DNA of 64,000 nt. Source: Opitutaceae bacterium (lineage in GTDB: Bacteria > Verrucomicrobiota > Verrucomicrobiia > Opitutales > Opitutaceae). Both the position numbers and the translations under genes were made by a program. Below are positions 17,088 to 25,258 of this stretch, in pieces. The stretch lies in contig JANQRT010000072.1 in the NCBI GenBank assembly GCA_028284385.1, positions 124,001 to 188,000 on the forward strand. Reading direction: 5' to 3'. How positions within the stretch are numbered: position 1 is the stretch's first letter; every line of letters starts with the position of its first letter. The notes under the pieces were generated by a model, which did no database searches, was not told the origin of the DNA, and worked only from the letters and a program-made list of their open reading frames with translations.

Positions 17088-18608
17088 ATGCGTCAAGAAC
17101 TCCTCACTACAAACCGCAAGGCCCTCACCATTAATCTAAACAATGGCAAGTATGGGACCATTGCCGAGATCGGGGCCGGACAGGAAACGGCTCGAGCCTT
17201 TTTCCAAGCAGGAGGATCCGCAGGCACCATCGCCAAAACGATGTCCGCCTACGACATGACGTTTAGCGACGAGATCTACGGAAAGACCGACCGCTACGTT
17301 TCAGAGCACAGACTGCAGACCATGCTGGAAACGGAATTTCGTCTGCTTCGCGAGCGCCTGAGCGAGAAGCAAGGCGACGAAAAGTGTTTTTTCGCCTTCG
17401 CCAATACAGTGAAAGCCAAAAGCTACGGAAATCAGAACGACGCCCATGGCTGGCTTGGCATACGATTTCAACTACAGCCACACGGCAAGCCGAACGACAT
17501 CATCATTCACGTTCGACTTTGGGATGAGGAAAACATCCTTCAGCAGCAGGCGCTGGGCATCATTGGCGTCAATCTCATCTACGGAGCCCATTTTCTTGTC
17601 GACGAACCCAAGGCCATCATAGAATCGCTGCTAGACAATCTCACAACCCAACGTGTTGAAGTCGATCTGATCCGTTTCGAGGGGCCGGATCTAGAGAAGG
17701 CCGATAACCGAATCATGAGTCTGCATCTGGTGAGAAAGGGTCTAACCAACGCGGTTCTTTTCTCGCCGGAAGGTAGAGTTGTGCAACCCTCGAACGTTCT
17801 CTATAAAAAGGCCATTCTCGTGGAAAGGGGGAGTTTTCGACCCGTTACGTGCGTGAATATCGACATGCTAAAATGCGCCGGGGCTCAGTTCATCCAAGAA
17901 CCCCCGGTTCAGAATAAGGATATCATCGTCCTGGCGGAAATTACCATTAACAATCTGATGGCTTCCGGGCATGGCGAGTTGGACAGTGAAGATTTTCTTG
18001 CTCGTATCGACACGTTGGGCGCCACAGGCAACTACACTCTGGTGTCGAACTATTTTGAATTCTATCGATTAACGTCCTATTTTCGTCGATACACGAAGGA
18101 GATGATTGGCGTTGCCATGGGCGTGAATAATCTACTGGAAATTTTCAACGCGAAATACTACGGCGACCTGGCAGGAGGCATTCTGGAAAACTTCGGAAGA
18201 CTTTTCCGCAATGCAGTCAAGCTGTACATCTACCCGATGAGACAGAAGGCCTACCGCCACTATCTCGAGCTCATGTCGAAAGAAGCCATTAACGCGACCA
18301 AGCCTAGCCTGCCCTCAAGCTCAGGAGGCATTGCTGACGAGCTTCTGATAACTTGCGATAACCTTCGTATCCAAAACGAAATGACCCATCTCTATCGCCA
18401 TCTTTTGGAGAACGATTATATTGAACACATTCCAGGTGTAGACGAAAGCCTGCTGGACATTTTCTCCAGAGATATTCTGAAGCTGATTGCCGATGGAGAC
18501 CCTCAATGGGAAAGAATGGTACCAGACAAGGCAGCGGCATTTATAAAGGAAAACGAGCTTTTCGGCTATAAGGAGCAAACCGAATCGTCTGTAAGCAACA
18601 CTAGCTAA
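17088..18608 (+). CDS. conserved protein of unknown function
   Basis: A 506-residue soluble protein without signal peptide or membrane segments. I recall very similar proteins of about 470-500 residues in Bacteroidetes and cyanobacteria, sometimes given unsupported names, but no assigned function. Conserved-looking blocks are YGTIAEIGAGQETARAFFQ (near 24-42), GTIAKTMSAYDMTFSD, GWLGIRFQLQP, LGIIGVNLIYGA, LYKKAILVERGSFRPVT (about 240-257) and GGILENFGRLF. No nucleotide-binding or metal motif is obvious. It is read divergently from cstA, and its stop overlaps that of the cupin gene by 8 bp. Confidence 0.8.
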   Translation: MRQELLTTNRKALTINLNNGKYGTIAEIGAGQETARAFFQAGGSAGTIAKTMSAYDMTFSDEIYGKTDRYVSEHRLQTMLETEFRLLRERLSEKQGDEKCFFAFANTVKAKSYGNQNDAHGWLGIRFQLQPHGKPNDIIIHVRLWDEENILQQQALGIIGVNLIYGAHFLVDEPKAIIESLLDNLTTQRVEVDLIRFEGPDLEKADNRIMSLHLVRKGLTNAVLFSPEGRVVQPSNVLYKKAILVERGSFRPVTCVNIDMLKCAGAQFIQEPPVQNKDIIVLAEITINNLMASGHGELDSEDFLARIDTLGATGNYTLVSNYFEFYRLTSYFRRYTKEMIGVAMGVNNLLEIFNAKYYGDLAGGILENFGRLFRNAVKLYIYPMRQKAYRHYLELMSKEAINATKPSLPSSSGGIADELLITCDNLRIQNEMTHLYRHLLENDYIEHIPGVDESLLDIFSRDILKLIADGDPQWERMVPDKAAAFIKENELFGYKEQTESSVSNTS

Positions 18609-18909
18609 AATGGACAGCCAGCCAGATGGTTGGAGCATCCGTGCGAGCAACGCGATGCTTAACGCCTCGAGGCAAAAGCAAATGGTCGCCCACCTTAAGC
18701 TCAACCAATTCACCGCTCTCGTATTCAATGGTTCCCGAGCCAGACAAGACCAGAACCCACTCATTCGATTCCTGATTGTACCATCGGCCTGGTTCGGTCG
18801 CGTGGCCATTCGAAATAATACGTTCAATTCGTATCCGGTCTGTGGCGACGATTTCCGTAAAAATCTCTTCGGGGATATCTTCCGGCAATGCGCGCAGCAA
18901 ATTCTTCAT
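18601..18909 (-). CDS. small cupin-domain protein
   Basis: A 102-residue single-domain cupin. Motif 1 is degenerate: GRWYNQESNEWVLVLSGSG, with Glu but without the usual His pair. Motif 2 is GDHLLLPRGVKHRV with one His. Such proteins often bind a metal and a small ligand, but neither can be named here. It overlaps the convergent gene at 17088-18608 by 8 bp and is separated from the plus-strand phosphotransferase by 131 bp. Confidence 0.8.
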   Translation of the reverse strand: MKNLLRALPEDIPEEIFTEIVATDRIRIERIISNGHATEPGRWYNQESNEWVLVLSGSGTIEYESGELVELKVGDHLLLPRGVKHRVARTDAPTIWLAVHFS

Positions 18910-19040
18910 AAGCAGTATAGTGAAAGGCGAATGGATACGAACTCGTAGAGTAGAATCGCTCCCGAGGCGAAAATTCGAGCGAATTTTACACTTTCGCGGT
19001 GGTCATTCGAGCAGTATTAAACTAAATTCCAACTGTTTCT

Positions 19041-20534
19041 ATGAGCAATATCATCGAGGAGAAGTCGACTAAGTCGGAAAAGAAGGAGCAACTCAAGGAT
19101 TTGGCCCTCAAGCTCGGGGTGATACAACGCGAAGCTAAAAACCTGGGTATACCCATCATCCTCATTATTGAAGGGCTCGACGCTTCGGACAAGGGCCGGC
19201 TCATCAATGCCATGGTTCTCGAGATGGACTCTCGGGCCTACAAAATCTATTCGACTCACGCCAGCGAGCTGGAGGCCCTAGAGTTTCCCATGCTGCGGAG
19301 ATTCTGGACCCACACCCCTGCCAAAGGCCAGTTGCAGTTCTTCGATCGCAGTCCCTACTACCTGGTCCTCGACGCTTGGGCCGATGGTCGGATTCGAGAA
19401 GACCAGCTCAAACGATATTGGCGCGATATCAAACGATTCGAGCGTCAACTTAACGACGATGGCACCATCATCGTTAAGCTATTTCTGACGATTTCCAAGA
19501 AAGAGCAGGCGAAGCGATTTGAAACCCTTGAGGAGAATCCTAAGACCGCATGGCGCGTAACGGAAAAGGATTGGCGACGCCATTGGCAATACCGGTCGTA
19601 CTTGGATCAGGTTGAATCGATGATGGAGAAGACGGACCAGACATTCGCCAAGTGGAAACTCATCGATGCAAGCGACTTTAGGACGGCGGCTATCGAGTTG
19701 TATGAAGCGGTTATCGACAAGCTAGATCAGGCTGTTGTCGAAAAGCGACGACAAGCTTACGACAAACAAGTCTCTAAAAAATGGATACCTTATAAAGGTA
19801 AACGATACCTTTCGAAAGTGAAACACCCTCCTGCTTGGGATAGGTCTGAATACAAGAAGACGCTTAAAGAACGCCAAGCCGAGATGCATGATATCGTGCA
19901 TGAAATCTATTACCGAAAAATACCAGTGGTGATGGCCTATTGCGGCTGGGACGCTGCGGGGAAAGGGGGTTGCATAAAACGCTTGCTGCAGGGAATCGAT
20001 CCTCGAAGTTTCCAAGTAGTTCCAGTGGGAGCCCCGAACAAGACGGAATTAAGTCACCACTATCTATGGAGATTCTGGAAAGAGATGCCACGTCGTGGAA
20101 AAATCACTATTTTCGATCGTTCCTGGTATGGAAGAGTGCTGGTCGAGCGCGTGGAAGCCCTTTGCTCGAACGACGAATGGCAACGGGCCTACGATGAAAT
20201 CAATGAAATGGAGGAGCACCTGACCGATTACGGAGCAGTGGTTATCAAATTTTGGCTGCAAATCGACAAGCAAACGCAACTCGAGCGATTCGAGGCGAGA
20301 AAGGAGAATCCTTACAAAGCGTGGAAAATAACGGATGAAGACTGGAGGAATCGCGAAAAGTGGGACCTCTATGAGCAAGCCATCGACGAGATGATCGACA
20401 GAACCAATACGGAAAAGGCTCCCTGGTCTATTGTTTCCGCGAATTGCAAAATGAACGCGCGCATTCAAACCTTGGATATAACCATCGATCGGCTAACCAA
20501 GGCATTGAAGAAACCCAGACTGGCGGTTCTTTAG
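19041..20534 (+). CDS. pap: polyphosphate:AMP phosphotransferase, two-domain PPK2
   Basis: Two tandem PPK2 domains, the class II arrangement that makes ADP from AMP and polyphosphate. Domain 1 (about 10-240) has IEGLDASDKGRL as Walker A and FFDRSPYYL as Walker B. Domain 2 (about 260-495) has the canonical YCGWDAAGKGG and IFDRSWYGR. In characterised two-domain enzymes the C-terminal domain is the active one, and the cleaner motifs here agree. Tail motifs such as KENPYKAWKITDEDW are typical. The gene ends 6 bp before the heptamer array at 20541. Confidence 0.93.
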   Translation: MSNIIEEKSTKSEKKEQLKDLALKLGVIQREAKNLGIPIILIIEGLDASDKGRLINAMVLEMDSRAYKIYSTHASELEALEFPMLRRFWTHTPAKGQLQFFDRSPYYLVLDAWADGRIREDQLKRYWRDIKRFERQLNDDGTIIVKLFLTISKKEQAKRFETLEENPKTAWRVTEKDWRRHWQYRSYLDQVESMMEKTDQTFAKWKLIDASDFRTAAIELYEAVIDKLDQAVVEKRRQAYDKQVSKKWIPYKGKRYLSKVKHPPAWDRSEYKKTLKERQAEMHDIVHEIYYRKIPVVMAYCGWDAAGKGGCIKRLLQGIDPRSFQVVPVGAPNKTELSHHYLWRFWKEMPRRGKITIFDRSWYGRVLVERVEALCSNDEWQRAYDEINEMEEHLTDYGAVVIKFWLQIDKQTQLERFEARKENPYKAWKITDEDWRNREKWDLYEQAIDEMIDRTNTEKAPWSIVSANCKMNARIQTLDITIDRLTKALKKPRLAVL

Positions 20535-20540
20535 GGAAAA

Positions 20541-20568
20541 GTGAGGAGTGAATAGTGAAGAGCGAACA
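20541..20568 (+). repeat. tandem heptamer array, left end of four-helix-bundle element
   Basis: Four head-to-tail 7-bp units of pattern GTGANNN: GTGAGGA, GTGAATA, GTGAAGA and GCGAACA. The array reads inward and is the inverted counterpart of 20930-20957. It follows the pap stop codon by 6 bp and lies just beyond the stop codon of the minus-strand pseudogene. Confidence 0.85.
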
Positions 20569-20574
20569 AAGGAT

Positions 20575-20943
20575 CTATTCCCGAGTCTTTTTGACGATTG
20601 AGGTCAAAACAGCGACGATCTGATTGGCTTCGTCTATAATGGGAACCAATCTCTTTTCAGCCAGCAGCTCAGTCCGAGTCAAAAGCCTAAGCCAATAGTG
20701 AGACTCACGCGCTTCTTTGCAGGCGATATACATTTTAGCCGTGAAATCCTTTTTGCTCTGACTCCCGTACGCTTCTTCAACATTAGCTCCAATTGAAGTG
20801 CCTGAGCGGAGAAGTTAGTTGGAAAGGACTTGTCCGATACTGGATTTTGATCCTAGAGCTTCACAAAGGCTGACTATACGAACTGCAAACTCGAACGTTC
20901 GCTCTCGAATATCTGGTGGTGTATCCGGCTTTTCACCTTTCAC
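20575..20943 (-). pseudogene. four-helix-bundle (23S IVS/S23-type) protein gene with an in-frame stop
   Basis: Translation from the GTG at 20943 gives about 122 codons resembling the four-helix-bundle family (TIGR02436/PF05635). Features are IRERTFEFAVRIVSLCEAL, LRSGTSIGANVEEAYG, SKKDFTAKMYIACKEA, RESHYWLRLL and a closing IVAVLTSIVKKTRE. One TAA at 20815-20817 interrupts the frame in VLSN-stop-LLRSG, where the family usually has Gln; CAA to TAA is a single change. The rest of the frame is intact, so decay is recent or the stop is a sequence error. The start codon belongs to the third heptamer of the right array. The family is best known from 23S rRNA intervening sequences and as Avd, the accessory protein of diversity-generating retroelements. 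Confidence 0.85.
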
Positions 20944-20957
20944 TCCTCACCCTTCAC
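20930..20957 (-). repeat. tandem heptamer array, right end of four-helix-bundle element
   Basis: On the minus strand the units are GTGAAGG, GTGAGGA, GTGAAAG and GTGAAAA. The third supplies the GTG start and first codons of the pseudogene. The first unit's TGA is the stop codon of the upstream xylulokinase, so the array has set the C-terminus of that protein. A 23-bp stretch matches the left array in inverted orientation at 20 positions. Confidence 0.85.
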
Positions 20958-22468
20958 TTTTTAAAGCTCGCGTGCGCTTTGAATATGGGCTCCAACGTTT
21001 GTGAAAAGTCGTTGTGGAAGCGTTGCATCTCCTTGTATTGGGAATGAGCATCAGCATTGGGCTCAAGACGAGTCGATTCATCAAGGGCAGTCGCTCCTTC
21101 GACTACCGATGCGATTGAAAGATCCGAATCGCTTTGTCGACCAAAGGCCCATGCCGCCTGAAGAGCTCCACCAAGAGCGGCAGCCTCGTCTTCCGCCATG
21201 CAAACGACGGACACGCCAAAAACGTCTGCGATAATCCGACGCCAAGCGGAACTCCGAGCACCTCCTCCCGTCAGGCGAGCCTCGCTCGTCGTGGTACCCA
21301 GTTCGCGCAAGCGCTGGAGACCGAAATTCATCCCCATGGTCACTCCCTCGATTGCCGCCCGTATCATTAAATTGGGCTCGATAGTCTTTTTGTTAAGACC
21401 AATGAAAACTCCCGATCCACTTGGAATGGAAGGCGTTCGCTCTCCCTCAAGATAGGGCAGCAACATCAGACCGTTGGAGCCAATCGGGGTGGAGCGAAGA
21501 GCATCGTTCAATCCTTCATGATCCAGCGAGAAGAGCCTACTGAACTGCTCGGACACTGTAGTGACATTCATTGTACAAAGCAGAGGCAAATAGCCATTGG
21601 TGGAATCACAGAAAGCGGCGATTTCCCCTTTAGGATCAACAACCGGAGAGTCGTTATAGGCATAGATAGTTCCGCTGGTCCCGAAACTGGCAGTCGCTAC
21701 CCCTGGGCACACATTGCCAGTGCCAATGGCTCCCATCATGTTGTCTCCACCTCCTGCGCTAACGATGACCGATGAGGAGAGACCATATTTATCGGAAATC
21801 TCACTACGAAGAGTTCCGCAGATCGCGTCGCTGCGCGATAAACAAGGCAAGCATCCAGAAATGGCAGGATCTATCGCATCGATCACTTCCTGGCTCCATG
21901 TCCTTGAACGTATGTCCATAATCGCCGTCCCCGACGCGTCTCCATACTCCATGAAATACTCGCCACATAAATAGAAATTCAGAAAATCGTGCGGCAGTAG
22001 AATATGGGCTAGGCGAGCGAAATTCTCAGGCTCATTGCGTTTAAGCCAAAGGATCTTGGGAGCTGTAAAGCCTGGCAGGATACGGTTTCCAATTTTCAAA
22101 ATCGCCTCATCCTCTCCTCCCAAGGCCTCGGCGATGATCAAACACTCTTCCACGGTGCTAGTGTCGCACCAGAGCTTAGCCGGACGAATTACACTTCCAT
22201 TTTTATCGAGCGGCACAAATCCGTGCTGCTGACCGCTAATGCCAATGCCTTTGATGGCGGATCTATCAACATCCAGTAAGGCTTGAAGAATCGCTGTATC
22301 CATCGCCTCGATCCATTCCTGAGGATGCTGCTCCATGTGGCCGCTTGGCAGGCCTTCGATCAAGGAGTGGGGAGCTCTTCCCTCCGCTACAGTCCGCTTG
22401 GAGGAAGCGTCGTAGACAACGGCTTTAACGCTTTGGGTCCCACTATCAATTCCAAGAAATAATGACAT
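20954..22468 (-). CDS. xylB: xylulokinase (FGGY carbohydrate kinase)
   Basis: Phosphorylates D-xylulose, feeding xylose into the pentose phosphate pathway. Two actin-like FGGY domains are present. The N-terminus LGIDSGTQSVKAVVYD binds ATP phosphate; GISGQQHGFVPLD and AKLWCDTST (about 75-106) are substrate-side segments. The catalytic Asp is in SAGGGDNMMGAIGTG, and LTGGGARSSAWRRIIADVFG (about 400-420) is the adenosine-binding signature. At 504 residues it is slightly long. Its last codons and stop run into the heptamer array. No xylose isomerase or transporter is adjacent, so a related ketose substrate is possible. Confidence 0.9.
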   Translation of the reverse strand: MSLFLGIDSGTQSVKAVVYDASSKRTVAEGRAPHSLIEGLPSGHMEQHPQEWIEAMDTAILQALLDVDRSAIKGIGISGQQHGFVPLDKNGSVIRPAKLWCDTSTVEECLIIAEALGGEDEAILKIGNRILPGFTAPKILWLKRNEPENFARLAHILLPHDFLNFYLCGEYFMEYGDASGTAIMDIRSRTWSQEVIDAIDPAISGCLPCLSRSDAICGTLRSEISDKYGLSSSVIVSAGGGDNMMGAIGTGNVCPGVATASFGTSGTIYAYNDSPVVDPKGEIAAFCDSTNGYLPLLCTMNVTTVSEQFSRLFSLDHEGLNDALRSTPIGSNGLMLLPYLEGERTPSIPSGSGVFIGLNKKTIEPNLMIRAAIEGVTMGMNFGLQRLRELGTTTSEARLTGGGARSSAWRRIIADVFGVSVVCMAEDEAAALGGALQAAWAFGRQSDSDLSIASVVEGATALDESTRLEPNADAHSQYKEMQRFHNDFSQTLEPIFKAHASFKK

Positions 22469-22592
22469 CGTCGACTAATGATTAGGTTTACCGCTGAAAT
22501 GATGAATCAAACCAATCCGAGCAATGCTATTCGCTAGTAGTATGCCAAGCGTAGCTATCTAAAGCGACAAGGAAGAGCTGAGCTTCAATAAG

Positions 22593-22621
22593 AAAAAAGC
22601 CGAGGCGAATCGCCTCGGCTT
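22593..22621 (-). terminator. strong intrinsic terminator of the histone-like gene
   Basis: A perfect 12-bp inverted repeat (22597-22608 with 22610-22621) followed on the minus strand by TTTTTTCTT. It lies about 28 bp beyond the stop codon of the 22649-23284 gene. The GC-rich stem and T-run make this one of the clearest terminators in the window. Confidence 0.9.
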
Positions 22622-22648
22622 GAAAATCCTTCAATCAGACTGAGCTGA

Positions 22649-23284
22649 CTATCTTCTCTTTCTAGCAGCCTTTTTCTTGGCAGCCTTCTTCTTAGGAGCG
22701 GCCTTCTTCTTAGGAGCGGCCTTCTTCTTAGGAGCGGCCTTCTTCTTAGGAGCAGCCTTCTTCTTAGGAGCGGCCTTCTTCTTAGGAGCAGCCTTCTTCT
22801 TAGGAGCAGCTCTCTTTACAGCCTTCTTGACAGCTTTCCTAGCGGCCTTTTTGGCAGCCTTCTTCTTAGGAGCGGCTTTTTTCTTAGCAGCCTTCTTGGC
22901 AGCCTTCTTGGCAGCCTTTCTAGCAGGTTTCTTAGCAGCCTTCTTCTTTGGCTTTGGAGCAGGCTTTTCAAGACTTGCCTTAGCCGGATTTGCTGGAAGC
23001 GATTCAAGTGCTGCGCGAAGCAGCTCGCCAATGCTGACCTTTTTACTCTTCGCCAATCTGACGAGCGAGTTCTTCTGACTGAGCGGAAGACGCACCGAAA
23101 TTTGACGATGCTTTTCTACCACTGGTTTGAAGCCAGAGTAATTGAATTTCGAAATAGCGTAACGGATGATTTCGCTTTTCGATAATCCACCGAGCTTGGA
23201 TTGATATTTATCCAACACTGCGATGAGGTCTGCCTTCAGATCGAATGTGAGCGGTGAGCTCTCTGCGCTTTTTTTAGCGGCCAT
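22649..23284 (-). CDS. ribbon-helix-helix protein with histone H1-like basic tail
   Basis: A 211-residue DNA-binding protein, probably nucleoid-associated. The N-terminal half (about 10-95) appears to hold two ribbon-helix-helix-like segments: LTFDLKADLIAVLDKY with LSKSEIIRYAISKF, then RQISVRLPLSQKNSLVRLAK with VSIGELLRAALESL. The C-terminal half is almost entirely Lys, Ala, Pro and Arg, ending in seven KKKAAP-type hexads and KKKAARKRR, like eukaryotic H1 tails. I infer sequence-selective binding by the head and charge-based compaction by the tail. It is monocistronic, with a strong terminator and an AT-rich upstream region. Confidence 0.85.
   Translation of the reverse strand: MAAKKSAESSPLTFDLKADLIAVLDKYQSKLGGLSKSEIIRYAISKFNYSGFKPVVEKHRQISVRLPLSQKNSLVRLAKSKKVSIGELLRAALESLPANPAKASLEKPAPKPKKKAAKKPARKAAKKAAKKAAKKKAAPKKKAAKKAARKAVKKAVKRAAPKKKAAPKKKAAPKKKAAPKKKAAPKKKAAPKKKAAPKKKAAKKKAARKRR
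22683..22811 (+). repeat. seven 18-bp coding tandem repeats
   Basis: Seven near-identical 18-bp units (core CTTAGGAGCGGCCTTCTT on the plus strand) encode the KKKAAP hexads of the basic tail. The units differ mainly by G/A at one wobble base. Such perfect DNA repeats allow slippage in multiples of six residues, so tail length may vary between strains. Confidence 0.9.
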
Positions 23285-24025
23285 TTCTGTGATATGTTTT
23301 GTTTGTTAACGGTTTATCTTTGGAAAATTTCCAATCCTTGAAGCACTCTAACTAACTATAAATGAGCAATTTTCAAACTTTATCTTGTTATTATTTTTTG
23401 GTTACAAACAAATTTTTTACAATTCGAGCCTTGTAGTGAGTGTGTATTCAAAAATTTTGTCAATTTGGTAGATGAATACCCTAGAGCAGTATCCAGATTT
23501 AGATTTCATTAACGGAATGCCAGTACCCAGCCATAAAATACAGGCTGCCTAATTTACACTTCCGGCCAAAATTATGAATACTTCCATTTCGTATGCGAGA
23601 ATCCATACCTGAATACAGTTCTAGAATATCCGAATTCCGAATTCACGCGTCGTATTTATTCTGAATATTCCAACTCTATCCGTATTCTCATTTTCAGGAT
23701 AGCAACCGTTTTCGACCTTGGCTGGATAGGCATCAAAAAAAGCAATACAGGCACGACTTAATGTGATCTTTGGATTCCGGATACCAAATAATCGTCTACT
23801 CGATTCCAAATTGGCCTGGCGAATAGCGGCATCGTTGAGCGTAATAGCATAAGCTCTTATCCATTTAGGAGATACAAAACCACGCGGCTGACGATAAAGT
23901 CCTCCAAAAACGGTCTTCCAGAAGGCGGCGCAATGGTATTGACATGGCCAGGGATGCTTGAGTTGCATAAGTCTCCCGCAAAAAGCCCCAAACGTAAAAC
24001 AGGACAAAAGAGAACCCACCTCAAG
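23285..24025. other. 741-bp intergenic region, AT-rich in its left half
   Basis: This gap separates the divergent histone-like gene and the MalK-type gene. The left part (about 23310-23470) is markedly AT-rich with runs of A and T and probably carries the promoter of the histone-like gene, though no clean -35/-10 pair is visible. The part near 23590-23690 has short degenerate repeats around GAATTC and GAATA. TTGACA occurs at 23939-23944 but without a well-placed -10 box. A minus-strand frame (23621-23968) is open but unconvincing. No RNA gene is recognised. Confidence 0.5.
23621..23968 (-). CDS. doubtful hypothetical ORF
   Basis: An open frame of about 115 codons from an ATG at 23968, with higher Cys, Trp and Arg than neighbouring genes and no domain that I recognise. 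The middle (SPKWIRAYAITLNDAAIRQANL) looks somewhat protein-like; the ends do not. It could be a decayed gene remnant or chance. It is listed only because the surrounding 741 bp has no other candidate. Confidence 0.15.
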   Translation of the reverse strand: MQLKHPWPCQYHCAAFWKTVFGGLYRQPRGFVSPKWIRAYAITLNDAAIRQANLESSRRLFGIRNPKITLSRACIAFFDAYPAKVENGCYPENENTDRVGIFRINTTREFGIRIF

Positions 24026-25156
24026 ATGGCAAAAGTTGAGATCAAAGACCTCGTCAAAGTCTACCCGGAAAGAAAAGGACCGGGAGTGAGAGCCGTAAAC
24101 AATATTGATCTAACCATAGAAGACCGAGAGTTCATGGTCTTGGTGGGGCCCTCCGGCTGTGGGAAATCGACGACGCTGCGAATGATTGCGGGACTGGAAG
24201 AAATTACCGAAGGAGAAATCTCCATAGACGGAAGAGTCATAAACAACGTTCTGCCTAAGGATAGAGACATAGCGATGGTGTTTCAAAACTACGCTCTGTA
24301 TCCGCACATGAGCGTCTACGACAACATGGCCTTCGGCCTGAAGCTGAGAAAGTACCAGAAGGACGAAATCGATCGTAGAGTAAGGGATGCGGCCAATATT
24401 TTGGGTATCGAGGAGTTACTGCAGCGAAAGCCTAAGGCCTTATCGGGAGGACAAAGACAGCGTGTCGCAGTTGGTCGAGCAATCGTCCGCAAACCAAAGG
24501 TATTTCTTTTCGACGAGCCACTTTCGAACCTGGACGCCAAAATGCGTGTGTCCACCCGAACGGAAATCTCGAAACTCCACGCCCGACTGGCCACGACCAT
24601 GATCTACGTGACGCATGATCAGGTGGAAGCCATGACTATGGGTGATCGCATCTGCGTGATGAAGGACGGCGACATAAAGCAAGTCGCGGAGCCTCTCGAC
24701 TTGTACAACCACCCGGAGAACATGTTTGTGGCGGGCTTCATTGGGAGCCCTCCAATGAACTTCGTTCACGGAACGCTGGAGCAGAACGGAAACGCGACTT
24801 ATTTCGTGGAAGACAATCAATCTGGGAGTCCTCTGAAGTTGAAACTCAACGACGATCTGGCTCGCCTAGGAACGGCCTACATCGGCAAGGAAATCGTTTT
24901 CGGCATCCGGCCGGAAAACGTTCAAGACGTTCTCACTGTAGCGGAAGTGGACGAGGAGCAAACGGCTTCGGTCAAAGTCGAAGTAGCAGAACCCATGGGG
25001 AATGAAACCTTTCTGTATTTGGATACTGGATCGACGTCGTTTATCGGACGCGTACGCAGTAACGAGAAGTTCGATGCGAACCAGGACGTAAAGGTTTGGT
25101 TCAACATGCAACACGCTCACCTGTTCGATCCAAAGTCTGAGCTTGTCCTGAAATAA
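24026..25156 (+). CDS. sugar ABC transporter ATP-binding protein (MalK/UgpC/MsmK type)
   Basis: ATPase energising carbohydrate import. From MAKVEIKDLVKVYP it has Walker A GPSGCGKST, Q-loop VFQNYALYPHM, signature LSGGQRQRVAVGRAI, Walker B KVFLFDEPLSNLDAKMR and H-loop YVTHDQVEAMTMGD. A C-terminal TOBE/OB regulatory region follows from about residue 240. The 376-residue length fits the family. The frame extends upstream to 23933, but the extra residues are not conserved-looking, so I chose 24026. No permease or binding-protein gene is adjacent, so it may serve several transporters encoded elsewhere, as MsmK does in streptococci. Confidence 0.92.
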   Translation: MAKVEIKDLVKVYPERKGPGVRAVNNIDLTIEDREFMVLVGPSGCGKSTTLRMIAGLEEITEGEISIDGRVINNVLPKDRDIAMVFQNYALYPHMSVYDNMAFGLKLRKYQKDEIDRRVRDAANILGIEELLQRKPKALSGGQRQRVAVGRAIVRKPKVFLFDEPLSNLDAKMRVSTRTEISKLHARLATTMIYVTHDQVEAMTMGDRICVMKDGDIKQVAEPLDLYNHPENMFVAGFIGSPPMNFVHGTLEQNGNATYFVEDNQSGSPLKLKLNDDLARLGTAYIGKEIVFGIRPENVQDVLTVAEVDEEQTASVKVEVAEPMGNETFLYLDTGSTSFIGRVRSNEKFDANQDVKVWFNMQHAHLFDPKSELVLK

Positions 25157-25183
25157 TCTGGAGAAAATCAAGGGACAGAAAGA

Positions 25184-25217
25184 ACGCGCAGCCCAATAAA
25201 AGGCTGCGCGTCTTTGT
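25184..25217 (+). terminator. terminator after the MalK-type gene
   Basis: A perfect 10-bp stem (ACGCGCAGCC at 25184-25193, GGCTGCGCGT at 25202-25211) with an 8-base loop is followed by CTTTGTCTC. It lies 27 bp after the stop codon and between convergent genes, so it may work in both directions, although the T-tract favours plus. Confidence 0.75.
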
Positions 25218-25258
25218 CTCTCATCTTCCAACACACGACGCAAATCGCTTACGCGATT

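Noticed and set aside
20541..20957. Diversity-generating retroelement because of the Avd-like four-helix bundle
   Set aside because: No reverse transcriptase, template repeat or variable target gene is nearby.
22683..22811. Regular 18-bp repeats resembling a repeat array
   Set aside because: The repeats are contiguous without spacers and code in frame for protein, so this is not a CRISPR array.
22677..23078. Long plus-strand open frame of Ala/Phe/Leu repeats
   Set aside because: It is the antisense of the KKKAAP-coding repeats of the histone-like gene; the repeats keep the other strand open.
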